Source: Cylindrospermum sp. FACHB-282 (lineage in GTDB: Bacteria; Cyanobacteriota; Cyanobacteriia; Cyanobacteriales; Nostocaceae). Taken from it: a DNA stretch of 64,000 nt. The stretch spans positions 106,044 to 170,043 of the forward strand of contig NZ_JACJRJ010000005.1 in the NCBI RefSeq assembly GCF_014697195.1, in the 5' to 3' direction. Made by a program: the position numbers and the translations under genes. Under the pieces are notes generated by a model. It saw only the letters and a list, made by a program, of their open reading frames with translations. It had not been told where the DNA came from and searched no databases. Below, piece after piece: positions 15,297 to 23,473 of this stretch (position 1 is the stretch's first letter; the number at the start of each line of letters is the position of its first letter).

Positions 15297-16301
15297 ATGA
15301 GTACAGTTTACGTGATGGAAAATGATGCTTTTATCGGCAAAGTTGATGAACGTCTGACGGTGAAGGCTGATAAAAAAACTATTTTGGATGTACCATTAAT
15401 CAAAATTAATGGTATTGTGGTCTTAGGTCGGGCGACTGTTTCGCCGGCGGTGATTACGGAACTATTAAAAAACCAGATTTGCTTAACTTTTCTCACAGAA
15501 AATGGCAAATATTTAGGGCGTTTAGAACCAGAAGTCACGAAAAATATCTTCATTCGTAAGGCACAATGGCAAGCAGCGGGAGAATCACTCGAAGCGATAC
15601 ATTTAGTTAGGGCTTTTGTGCGGGGAAAATTGAAAAATTACCGCCAAGTTTTACTTCGCGCCCAACGAGAATATGCTCATCTTAAGTTGAGTTCTCACAT
15701 TACCCGATTGGAAAATGCGATCGCACCCATTAACCAGACTAGCAAAATAAATTCACTCCGAGGACTAGAAGGGGCGGGGAGTGCAGCCTATTTTGGTTGC
15801 TTTGACCAGTTGATAAAGACTTCAGAGTTTGAATTTGCAACGAGAAACCGCCGTCCACCGACTGACCCAGTTAATGCTTTATTGAGTTTTGGCTATTCTT
15901 TGCTACGTCACGATGTCCAAAGTGCTGTAAATATCGCGGGTTTCGACCCTTATCTAGGATACCTGCACGTGGAGAGATATGGTAGACCTTCTCTAGCATT
16001 GGATGTGATGGAAGAGTTTCGTCCTTTGGTGGTGGATGGGATGGTGTTGTCGCTGATCAATAAGCGATCGCTAACTCCAGATAATTTTATCACTGAACCT
16101 CTGAGCGGCGCTGTGAATTTAACCAAGGAAGGACTGCGGATTTTCCTCACCGCTTACCAGCAAAAGAAGCAGTCGAGTTTCAAGCATCCAGTTATGGGAA
16201 CGAAATGCACTTACCAGGAGGCTTTTGAAATTCAAGCCAGGTTGTTGGGTAAATATCTCATGGGTGAAGTTGATAAATATCCCCCTTTGGTTTTGAAGTA
16301 A
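15297..16301 (+). CDS. cas1: Cas1 integrase
   Basis: A 334-aa spacer integrase. The catalytic set appears as E158 (R-G-L-E-G-A-G-S), H224 (G-Y-L-H-V-E-R-Y-G-R) and E240 (D-V-M-E-E-F-R-P). Length and motifs fit type I-D Cas1. A strong GGGGTGA lies before the ATG. It is separated from cas2 by 220 bp occupied by a MITE-like repeat. Confidence 0.95.
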   Translation: MSTVYVMENDAFIGKVDERLTVKADKKTILDVPLIKINGIVVLGRATVSPAVITELLKNQICLTFLTENGKYLGRLEPEVTKNIFIRKAQWQAAGESLEAIHLVRAFVRGKLKNYRQVLLRAQREYAHLKLSSHITRLENAIAPINQTSKINSLRGLEGAGSAAYFGCFDQLIKTSEFEFATRNRRPPTDPVNALLSFGYSLLRHDVQSAVNIAGFDPYLGYLHVERYGRPSLALDVMEEFRPLVVDGMVLSLINKRSLTPDNFITEPLSGAVNLTKEGLRIFLTAYQQKKQSSFKHPVMGTKCTYQEAFEIQARLLGKYLMGEVDKYPPLVLK

Positions 16302-16331
16302 TTAGTCATCTTTCGCTTTAGCAATATCCCC

Positions 16332-16503
16332 ACCGAAAAACCTCACCCTGTCCTAACGGACATCCCTCTCCAACGCATAGAGAGAGAAAAATAATCAAAA
16401 GCAATAGCAAACTAATTAAAGCTGTCCTAACGGACATCCCTCTCCAACGCATAGAGAGGGACAGGTAAAGCGATAGCAGAACCAGGGTGAGGTTTTATTC
16501 GGT
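16332..16503. mobile_element. MITE-like element between cas1 and cas2
   Basis: Terminal inverted repeats ACCGAAAAACCTCACCCTG (16332-16350) and CAGGGTGAGGTTTTATTCGGT (16483-16503, written in two parts: CAGGGTGAGG then TTTTATTCGGT) enclose ~170 bp. Inside, the segment GTCCTAACGGACATCCCTCT occurs twice (about 16351 and 16424). A related copy lies at 19451-19521 (TCCTAACGGACATCCCTCTC ... AGCAGAACCAGGGTGAGGTT). There is no coding capacity. Confidence 0.7.
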
Positions 16504-16521
16504 TCCATAAACCATCTATAT

Positions 16522-16809
16522 ATGTTTATTGTTGTGAGTTACGATATTCCCGAAGATAAGCGCCGGACTAAGATTCATTCGGTTCTCAAGTCTTATGGAC
16601 AGTGGATGCAGTATTCTGTGTTTGAGTGCGATTTGACTGCTACCCAGTATGCTAAACTGCGATCGCGTTTGGTTAAACTAATTAAACCAGATACTGACAG
16701 CGTTCGTTTTTACTTTCTCTGCGCCTGTTGTCAGGGAAAAGTTGAACGCATTGGCGGTGAACAACCACGGGACGAAACTATCTTTTTTGCAGAGTCCCCT
16801 TCTAGCTAG
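16522..16809 (+). CDS. cas2: Cas2
   Basis: A 95-aa protein with the Cas2 start M-F-I-V-V-S-Y-D-I-P-E-D-K-R-R-T-K-I. It forms the Cas1-Cas2 integration complex. It is the last cas gene, followed by the leader and array. It has no close Shine-Dalgarno sequence (TATATATG start context). Confidence 0.95.
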   Translation: MFIVVSYDIPEDKRRTKIHSVLKSYGQWMQYSVFECDLTATQYAKLRSRLVKLIKPDTDSVRFYFLCACCQGKVERIGGEQPRDETIFFAESPSS

Positions 16810-17074
16810 GGTTTTGGACGTTTTTTGCGCGGATGGGTGGGTGTAGAAATTTGATGGTCGAAAAAAACGCTTGTATCCCAACCCCAGCAAGGTTTTCGAG
16901 CCATTTTCACCCAAAATCGATCCGCGCAAAGTCTGAAAAGCTTACCGCACAAGGGTTTCCGCCTTTTTATTTTCTTCCCTCTTTTCAAACCAACGGCTGG
17001 AATGGTATATTTATGATCGATTCGCGCAACTGCACCTTGAAAACTAAATATGGTAAGGCTTCCAGACCCCAGCG
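16810..17074 (+). promoter_or_regulatory. CRISPR leader
   Basis: The 265 bp between cas2 and the first repeat have no credible gene. TTTGCGCGGAT (16824-16834) and ATCCGCGCAAA (16920-16930) are perfect 11-bp inverted copies. A third near copy, ATTCGCGCAAC, lies near 17021-17031. Such inverted motifs in leaders serve as integration-host or promoter elements. The array orientation (handle ATTGAAAC at the repeat 3' end) makes this the leader side. Confidence 0.75.
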
Positions 17075-18116
17075 GTTGCAATTCATCAAAATCCCTATTA
17101 GGGATTGAAACGGTGCTGATGGTAGAGATTGCTTGATTGGCCCAGTTGCAATTCATCAAAATCCCTATTAGGGATTGAAACATTCTTATACCAAAGCAGA
17201 TCAAAAACAACTTGTGGTTGCAATTCATCAAAATCCCTATTAGGGATTGAAACATTGTAGTAACTTCTAGGATTTTTCTATTTTTGTTGCAATTCATCAA
17301 AATCCCTATTAGGGATTGAAACCCCTTGTTTTGGCAGATAGTTGATCTTCCAAGGTTGCAATTCATCAAAATCCCTATTAGGGATTGAAACCAGAGACAC
17401 GACATCATCCCTATTCAAGCTAAATCGTTGCAATTCATCAAAATCCCTATTAGGGATTGAAACAATTGCCGCAAGATATTCAAAATGAATTAGATAAGTT
17501 GCAATTCATCAAAATCCCTATTAGGGATTGAAACTTTTGAGCGCTTCTCCCATTTCTCAGATTTCTCCGTTGCAATTCATCAAAATCCCTATTAGGGATT
17601 GAAACTTTAGGTATTAAATTCCTCTCCACTTTCTTAACCAGAGTTGCAATTCATCAAAATCCCTATTAGGGATTGAAACCTTTCCTCTTCTAACCCACAC
17701 CAAAAGGAAGATGTTGCAATTCATCAAAATCCCTATTAGGGATTGAAACTAGAGTTAAACTCATAAATCCCCTCTTTTAGTGAATCAATTAGTTGCAATT
17801 CATCAAAATCCCTATTAGGGATTGAAACACCATGGAGTTCACAGGAACCGTGCCCACTGGCTATGTTGCAATTCATCAAAATCCCTATTAGGGATTGAAA
17901 CGAAGTGTCTTGTGAGTCGGCTCATGTATGCGCAGTTGCAATTCATCAAAATCCCTATTAGGGATTGAAACGGGGCCATTCATAATATGGAAGCCTCCCT
18001 AAACTTGTTGCAATTCATCAAAATCCCTATTAGGGATTGAAACAATTTCATCATATTCCAGGCTGTTAGCCGCATCAAAGTTGCAATTCATCAAAATCCC
18101 TATTAGGGATTGAAAA
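17075..18116 (+). CRISPR. Type I-D CRISPR array, 15 repeats and 14 spacers
   Basis: The 37-bp repeat reads GTTGCAATTCATCAAAATCC then CTATTAGGGATTGAAAC. It forms the hairpin AATCCCTA-T-TAGGGATT and leaves ATTGAAAC as handle. Repeats start at 17075, 17145, 17217, 17286, 17355, 17427, 17498, 17569, 17643, 17713, 17792, 17865, 17935, 18007 and 18080. Spacers are 32-37 nt except the tenth (17750-17791), which is 42 nt. All repeats look identical except the last, which ends in A instead of C, marking the distal (oldest) end. No spacer obviously matches elsewhere in the window. Confidence 0.98.
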
Positions 18117-18211
18117 AATGTGGAATATATGGAGTAAATAGAACCAGAGCCGCATTCCCCAGGCAAAATTAAGTATTACTACGGAACCAAAAACTGCGGT
18201 AAGCTGGAGGC

Positions 18212-18583
18212 ATGAATTACGAAACAGCTCGCAAACTCCTCATAGACCAGACAAAAACCGAGGAAAACCCAGATGCCCTGTTAAACCGTTTAAAACAGGG
18301 AAGATCCCCGGTTCCAGGTCAGATTACCTCGATTTTGTTAGCGTTGAAAGTCGTGTTTGAAGCCCTTAAAGAAACCCCTAGCCTAGATAGAGAACTGGCA
18401 TTTGCCCTCTATCAGTTAGGTGTTAAGGCTCAACAGCTGTTTGTCGCAGGGCACAAAATAGGCATTGATTGGCCACCACTGCTAAAAGAAGATTTGCAGC
18501 GAATTTCCCTAGCCTCAGAGAGCATCTTTTCTGGAACATGGCAAACCCTACCTTCGGGAGGCAAACTGATAAATGAAGTTTGA
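18212..18583 (+). CDS. Conserved cyanobacterial hypothetical protein
   Basis: A 123-aa soluble protein with GGAGG just before the ATG. It has the run L-L-N-R-L-K-Q-G-R-S-P-V-P-G-Q-I-T-S-I-L followed by helices. I recall similar small cyanobacterial proteins, sometimes labelled dethiobiotin synthetase, but it is far too short for that enzyme and has no P-loop. Function unknown. It is likely outside the CRISPR unit. Confidence 0.75.
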   Translation: MNYETARKLLIDQTKTEENPDALLNRLKQGRSPVPGQITSILLALKVVFEALKETPSLDRELAFALYQLGVKAQQLFVAGHKIGIDWPPLLKEDLQRISLASESIFSGTWQTLPSGGKLINEV

Positions 18584-18625
18584 AGGTTGAAATTGACATC
18601 TTTTCAGCCTTCAGCCTTCATCGGG

Positions 18626-19258
18626 TTAACGATTTCGCAGTTCCCCCTCTAACTTGTCTAAATCAGATTTCAGCAAAACTGTGATTTGACCGGTTATAGC
18701 CTTACCTGTCTTGGGTTGGGCAATTTCTACCCAGTAGGCATAGCGATCGCCTACTCGCAATTCTCCCCGTAAAGCTTCCCGAATCGGAGTTTTAGCCAAA
18801 CGAGCCGAATTAATCGCACTTTGGTTAGGATACTGATAAATTACCTGAGCGCTTTTATAGTCTTGATAAATATCCAAACCATAAATCACCCGCAAAGATT
18901 CTTGGAAACGCTGGAAACTAACGCCATTAATACCATCATACATAGTCATGCGTTCAGTGCGTATTTGGCTGCGGTTCTTGGTAAATTCCACCCTACCGGG
19001 AGGTAATACCGACGATTGAAAGGTAAATCGCTGGGCAGCTGTATCACTCTTTTGCACAAATAGTTTCTCCCCAATTTTGGGGCGGAGTGTAGGATGAGCT
19101 TGAATCCAAGTAGTGACTTCTTCTGTACTTTGCCCTGGTAAAGCATTAACTGGACTATCCAACAGCATTCCCACCGACAGCCAGGGTACTAGAGAACAAG
19201 GCAAAATCAAAAACTTATGCAGAGATTTTTTGAGCATTTTCTGATTCAAGACTGACAT
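18626..19258 (-). CDS. Secreted/lipid-anchored hypothetical protein
   Basis: About 210 aa from Met at 19258 (frame extends to 19285). The N-terminus has a basic stretch and a hydrophobic segment (F-L-I-L-P-C-S-L-V-P-W-L-S-V-G-M-L-L) ending near N-A-L-P-G, consistent with a signal peptide. The rest is soluble, with no recognised domain. Probably a periplasmic protein conserved in cyanobacteria. Function unknown. Confidence 0.7.
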   Translation of the reverse strand: MSVLNQKMLKKSLHKFLILPCSLVPWLSVGMLLDSPVNALPGQSTEEVTTWIQAHPTLRPKIGEKLFVQKSDTAAQRFTFQSSVLPPGRVEFTKNRSQIRTERMTMYDGINGVSFQRFQESLRVIYGLDIYQDYKSAQVIYQYPNQSAINSARLAKTPIREALRGELRVGDRYAYWVEIAQPKTGKAITGQITVLLKSDLDKLEGELRNR

Positions 19259-19285
19259 AGCAATTTCCCATTGGGCGCTAATCAA

Positions 19286-19611
19286 AACGCGGTAATCATA
19301 GTTTTCCCCGTTTTTTCCCCAGCATTAAACTTCCCCTGAAAAAAAAATCTGTAACAGGAGTGTAGAGACGTTGTAGGATACATCTCTACATTTGGAGCCA
19401 GGTGTACACACCAGTCTCTGGTGATGCAATTGATGCTTGATCCAACAGAGTCCTAACGGACATCCCTCTCCTTCGGAAGGAGAGGGACAGGTTGTGCGTA
19501 GCAGAACCAGGGTGAGGTTTTGGGAGAATTTTGGGTAATCGGCTAATTTGTGTGTACACCGTAGACATTTGCAGAAGAGCGGTCAAAGTGTATACAAAGA
19601 AGAAAGACTAT
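19286..19611. repeat. Intergenic region with dispersed repeat
   Basis: No credible gene. The segment 19451-19521 carries TCCTAACGGACATCCCTCTC, the hairpin CTCTCCTTCGGAAGGAGAG and a CAGGGTGAGGTTTTG end, related to the element between cas1 and cas2. CACACCAGTC/GTGTGTACACC motifs flank it (GTGTACACAC near 19402 and GTGTGTACACC at 19550). Confidence 0.6.
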
Positions 19612-20637
19612 TTAACAGGGTATGAGCGCCACCTTAATTACTTTACGCGCCTTCATGTCATTAAACACCTGTGCTAAATCCTGCAATGGGCGGTGTTCGC
19701 TGATCAGTAACTCAAAGGGAATTCGACGACTAGCTATCAATGACAGGGCCGCCCGCACATATTCTGGAGTGTTGTGAAATACGCCTTTTATGGTCAGTTC
19801 GCTGTAGTGTAGCTGTTCTGTGTTCAGGGTAATTGTGGTATCCCGTGGACAGCCGCCAAATAAGTTTACAGTGCCACCAGGACGGGCACAGGCGATCGCA
19901 ATTTCCCAAACCCTGGGTACACCAGTCGCCTCAATCACCACATCTGCACCCCATCCGGCGGTGAATTCCTTCACCACTGGGGGAATATCCGGTATTTGAT
20001 GATAATTAAAAATCTGGGCTGCACCGAGTTTTTTACCAATTTCTAACCTGTGGTCATTTCCTCCCCACAGCAAAACCTCGGTTTGATCAGCCAAAGCTGC
20101 CACAAACATCAGTCCAATTGCCCCATCTCCCAAGACGACAACCCGGTCTTTAGCTTTGACATGAGAACGCCCTATGCCATGCAACACACAAGCTAAAGGT
20201 TCGGTCATCGCTGCTAATTCCCAAGGTAACTCATCGGGAATCGGCAACATATTCTGCTGGACTATGGGTGCGGGAATCTTCAGATATTCGGCAAAAGTCC
20301 CATTATTCCATGTCAAATTGGGACAGAGGGAATATTCTTGGCGTTGACAAAAAAAACATTTCATGCATGGTGCAGAATTATTAGCAACAATGCGATCGCC
20401 TATTTGCCAACCACTGACACCAGCGCCCAAAGCCACAATTCGTCCCGCCCCTTCATGACCAAACAGCGTTGGTAGTTTCAGCATCTTCGCATGACCACCA
20501 CGACGCCAAACTTTTAAATCAGTACCGCAAGTTGTGGCTACCCCCACTTGGATCACCACCTCACCAACCGCCGGAGTAGGGTCAGCGACTTCCTCTAGGC
20601 GTAAATCTTCTTGTCCATAAAGTAACGCTGCTAACAA
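19612..20637 (-). CDS. Zinc-dependent alcohol dehydrogenase (MDR family)
   Basis: A 341-aa medium-chain dehydrogenase. The catalytic zinc region is T-T-C-G-T-D and G-H-E-G-A-G-R-I-V. The structural zinc site has C-M-K-C-F-F-C-Q-R-Q-E-Y-S-L-C. The NAD(P) site is V-L-G-D-G-A-I-G-L-M. It resembles threonine/sorbitol dehydrogenase-like enzymes; the substrate cannot be told. Likely monocistronic. Confidence 0.88.
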   Translation of the reverse strand: MLAALLYGQEDLRLEEVADPTPAVGEVVIQVGVATTCGTDLKVWRRGGHAKMLKLPTLFGHEGAGRIVALGAGVSGWQIGDRIVANNSAPCMKCFFCQRQEYSLCPNLTWNNGTFAEYLKIPAPIVQQNMLPIPDELPWELAAMTEPLACVLHGIGRSHVKAKDRVVVLGDGAIGLMFVAALADQTEVLLWGGNDHRLEIGKKLGAAQIFNYHQIPDIPPVVKEFTAGWGADVVIEATGVPRVWEIAIACARPGGTVNLFGGCPRDTTITLNTEQLHYSELTIKGVFHNTPEYVRAALSLIASRRIPFELLISEHRPLQDLAQVFNDMKARKVIKVALIPC

Positions 20638-20666
20638 AGCTTTTAACCCAATGAATTAGCGACACC

Positions 20667-20836
20667 TGACATCTTGCACAATTCTCAAATTTAGGGCTGA
20701 AAGCTTAAATTAGAAGACAGCTAACCAAGATAAAAATTCTAACCAGTTTTAACTGGTTTTTGCTTTCAGCCGGAACTTTAGTTCACGGCTTTTGGCAATG
20801 GATGCAAGATATCAGCTACACCTGATTTTATCAGGT
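20667..20836. mobile_element. MITE-like nested inverted repeat
   Basis: Outer arms TGACATCTTGCA (20667-20678) and TGCAAGATATCAG (20803-20815). Inner perfect arms GGCTGAAAGC (20695-20704) and GCTTTCAGCC (20762-20771). A hairpin AACCAGTT-TT-AACTGGTT followed by TTT (20741-20761) sits in the centre and could terminate transcription. ACCTGA-TTTTA-TCAGGT follows at 20819-20835. No ORF. Confidence 0.6.
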
Positions 20837-20865
20837 AGAGACTATGCAAACTAAAACTTTTCAAA

Positions 20866-21051
20866 CTAAGAATTCACTGCCGGCAGGGGAAGTTTTCCCG
20901 GAATCCGGGTTTCTATCTTCGCGAGGCGACTGATAGTTAATAGTGGTACCTCTTGGCGGCATGACACACAAAACCAATACAGTTCACCATGACGGACATG
21001 ACGCAGAATCGAACCGCCGCAGCATGGGCAAGTGTTAGCTCTCATGCTCAT
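20866..21051 (-). CDS. Small zinc-ribbon protein
   Basis: A 61-aa protein with two CxxC knuckles, C-P-C-C-G-G near residue 8 and C-V-S-C-R near 28, giving a zinc ribbon. Small proteins like this are conserved in filamentous cyanobacteria. Role unknown; nucleic-acid or protein contact is plausible. Confidence 0.75.
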   Translation of the reverse strand: MSMRANTCPCCGGSILRHVRHGELYWFCVSCRQEVPLLTISRLAKIETRIPGKLPLPAVNS

Positions 21052-21613
21052 ACCAATGTCCTCCTTGAAAAAAGTTATTGTTTAAGACAGGCAAAAAAAG
21101 TTTGTTGATTAAAACCGCATCTTGGTGACATGAATCCAGTTATTCAATGCTCTATAATCCTTAATAATTTATTTAGAGATCGCCTCGTAGTTAAGTGATC
21201 ACCAACCTAATTTTCCGAGGTATAGAGCATTTGTACTTACTATGGGTTAATTTGAATTAACTTAACTGATTTCCCAGAACGCAATTTCGGTTAACTGTAG
21301 CCCCAAACCACCACCAAATCTATTCTTAAACCATCAGCTATAGTCAACTGACCGCCATAATCTAAAACTAATGCCTATAGTTAATAGTTTCATCTATCTT
21401 GAGGATCATAAGCAATTAGAATATTTTGTAAGCTTGGCTACAAAATTGCCTATTTTGTATCTGCAAATACTAAATTATGTCATGGGATCAATTACTTAGG
21501 GCCCATTTTAGGGGAAAGTTAAGAATGAAAATATAAATTATCAACATTAATTAATCAGGAAAATTTCATATCATTTATAATTCTTTACCTATCGACACAC
21601 AGATAAATAACTA
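21052..21613. other. 562-bp intergenic region, nothing recognised
   Basis: AT-rich sequence between the divergent zinc-ribbon and xth genes. It probably holds both promoters. I see no tRNA, strong terminator or clear repeat. A small RNA cannot be excluded. Confidence 0.4.
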
Positions 21614-22396
21614 ATGAAAATCGCTACTTGGAATGTCAACTCGATCCGTACCCGCCTAGAACAGGTTATTGAGTGGTTAACTCAAAATCCCGTTGATGTT
21701 CTCTGCTTGCAAGAAACAAAAGTTGTAGACGCCGACTTTCCGCGATCGCCTTTTGAACAATTAGGCTATCACCTTTATATTTCCGGACAAAAAGCTTACA
21801 ATGGCGTTGCCCTGATTAGCCGCCAACCGCTTCTAGACGTTACCACAGGTTTTCAAGGAATTTTGCCAGACATATCACCAGAATGGGATGAGCAAAAGCG
21901 GGTAATTACTGGCATTATTGACGGAATTCGGATTGTAAATCTCTATGTTCCCAATGGTTCAGCCGTCGGAAGTGATAAATATATTTACAAACTGGGTTGG
22001 TTAACAGTATTGCGCGAATACTTGCAGACACTTCTGCTCTCACAACCTGCCATCTGCCTATGCGGCGACTTTAACATTGCCCTAGAAGCTAAAGACATTC
22101 ACGACAAAGTTAAAACTGAAAATCACATCATGGCTTCTGAAATAGAACGCCAAGCCTTACAGAATATACTCGCCCTAGGATTTGCCGATGCCTTTCGCAA
22201 ATTTACCACAGAAGGCGGACACTACAGCTGGTGGGACTATCGCACCAGCGCCTTCAAGCGCAATTTAGGCTGGCGAATTGACCATCACTACCTCACACCC
22301 ATCTTGTATGAAAAGGCGCAAAGTTGCATTATCGACGTTGAACCGCGCAAATTGACCCAGCCTAGCGACCATACGCCGGTGATTGTCGAGTTTTAG
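21614..22396 (+). CDS. xth: Exodeoxyribonuclease III
   Basis: A 260-aa AP endonuclease/3'-5' exonuclease of base excision repair. Motifs: K-I-A-T-W-N-V-N-S-I-R at the start, C-L-Q-E-T-K (catalytic Glu), G-D-F-N-I-A, and the C-terminal S-D-H-T-P-V. Size is normal. Confidence 0.95.
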   Translation: MKIATWNVNSIRTRLEQVIEWLTQNPVDVLCLQETKVVDADFPRSPFEQLGYHLYISGQKAYNGVALISRQPLLDVTTGFQGILPDISPEWDEQKRVITGIIDGIRIVNLYVPNGSAVGSDKYIYKLGWLTVLREYLQTLLLSQPAICLCGDFNIALEAKDIHDKVKTENHIMASEIERQALQNILALGFADAFRKFTTEGGHYSWWDYRTSAFKRNLGWRIDHHYLTPILYEKAQSCIIDVEPRKLTQPSDHTPVIVEF

Positions 22397-22507
22397 AAAT
22401 TTTCCCCTCAGAAAATAGTGATTAGACTGAACTAGGGAAGGAGATTTGAGCCAGAGGAACTGTCCAAATATCCCATACCCCCTACCCCCTAATCAAATCC
22501 AAAAGCT

Positions 22508-23383
22508 ATGTTTCTAGTCACAGGAGCAACAGGAGATATTGGTCGTAGAGTCGTGCGACTTTTGCGCCAACAGGAGAAATCTGTGCGGGCATTTGTCCGG
22601 ATCACATCGCGCTACAGCGAGTTAGAACACCGGGGTGCTGACATCTTCATCGGTGATTTGCAGGAAGAAAAAGATATCCAGAAAGCTTGTCAGGGCGTCA
22701 AATATATCATTAGCGCCCACGGTTCTGATAGCGATGCTCTATCTCTAGACTATCGCGCTAATATTGAACTCATTGACCAAGCAAAACAAGATGCAGTTGA
22801 ACACTTTATCTTCATTTCCGTACTGGGTGCCGAACGAGGATATGAAGATGCTCCTGTGTTCAAAGCCAAACGGGCAGTAGAGCGATATCTGCAAGCTAGT
22901 GGCTTAAATTACACAATTTTCCGCCCGGCTGGATTAGCATCAAACTTGCTCCCACTGGCCGAAAGGTTTCGCGAAACTGGTTTGTATCTACTCATCGGTG
23001 ACCCCAAAAACCGTACCTCAATTGTGAGTACCGATGATTTAGCTAGGTTAGTAGTTGATTCTATAACAATTGAAGGCGCTCGTAACCAGATTTTTCCTGT
23101 GGGAGGGCCGGAGATTTTATTGCGAGAGGATATTCCGCAAATTTTTAGCCGCATCTTCCACAAAGAGCCAGTAGTGATTAATTCACCGTTATTTGCCATT
23201 GATGGATTACGCAGTGTCTTGGGTTTATTTAATCCTCAAGCACAGGCAGGTTTGGGAACCTTTCGCACCTTGTTGGCTAATGAATTTTTCTGTACAAAAG
23301 AAGAAATTGCCAATTTAGAAAGGATTTTTAACTTTCAATTGGAGACATTAGAAAATTTTGTGCGCCGCTATCTAGCAGATTGA
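22508..23383 (+). CDS. NAD(P)-binding atypical SDR (NmrA-like)
   Basis: A 291-aa protein with the Rossmann motif T-G-A-T-G-D-I-G-R-R-V at residues 5-15. It is an atypical short-chain dehydrogenase of the NmrA/YbjT type. It has no catalytic YxxxK that I can see, so it may be a redox-sensing or complex-assembly protein. It follows xth by 111 bp. Confidence 0.85.
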   Translation: MFLVTGATGDIGRRVVRLLRQQEKSVRAFVRITSRYSELEHRGADIFIGDLQEEKDIQKACQGVKYIISAHGSDSDALSLDYRANIELIDQAKQDAVEHFIFISVLGAERGYEDAPVFKAKRAVERYLQASGLNYTIFRPAGLASNLLPLAERFRETGLYLLIGDPKNRTSIVSTDDLARLVVDSITIEGARNQIFPVGGPEILLREDIPQIFSRIFHKEPVVINSPLFAIDGLRSVLGLFNPQAQAGLGTFRTLLANEFFCTKEEIANLERIFNFQLETLENFVRRYLAD

Positions 23384-23390
23384 ATGTGGT

Positions 23391-23470
23391 CATGGGTAAT
23401 TGGTAATTGGTGATTTTCAAAAAACCATTACCGGTTACCTATTACCGATTACCGATTACCGATTACCAAA
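23391..23470. repeat. Short heptamer-type repeats upstream of the HlyD gene
   Basis: GGTAATTGGTAATTGGTGAT is followed by a run of ATTACC/GATTACC units on the same strand (CCGATTACCGATTACCGATT). The two halves are complementary, so a long hairpin can form. Short tandemly repeated heptamers are typical of Nostocales. It may lie in the 5' UTR of the HlyD gene. Confidence 0.75.
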
Positions 23471-23473
23471 TCT

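Noticed and set aside
16833..17108. 91-aa plus-strand ORF in the leader
   Set aside because: Ends inside the first repeat and lies over the leader; no homology seen.
16806..17408. 200-aa minus-strand ORF
   Set aside because: Encodes the CRISPR repeat translated again and again; an artefact of the array and leader.
17750..17791. Self-targeting spacer
   Set aside because: I compared the longer spacer and several others with the window by eye and found no convincing match; a genome-wide search would be needed.
19386..19586. 66-aa minus-strand ORF
   Set aside because: Lies across a dispersed repeat; composition is repeat-derived.
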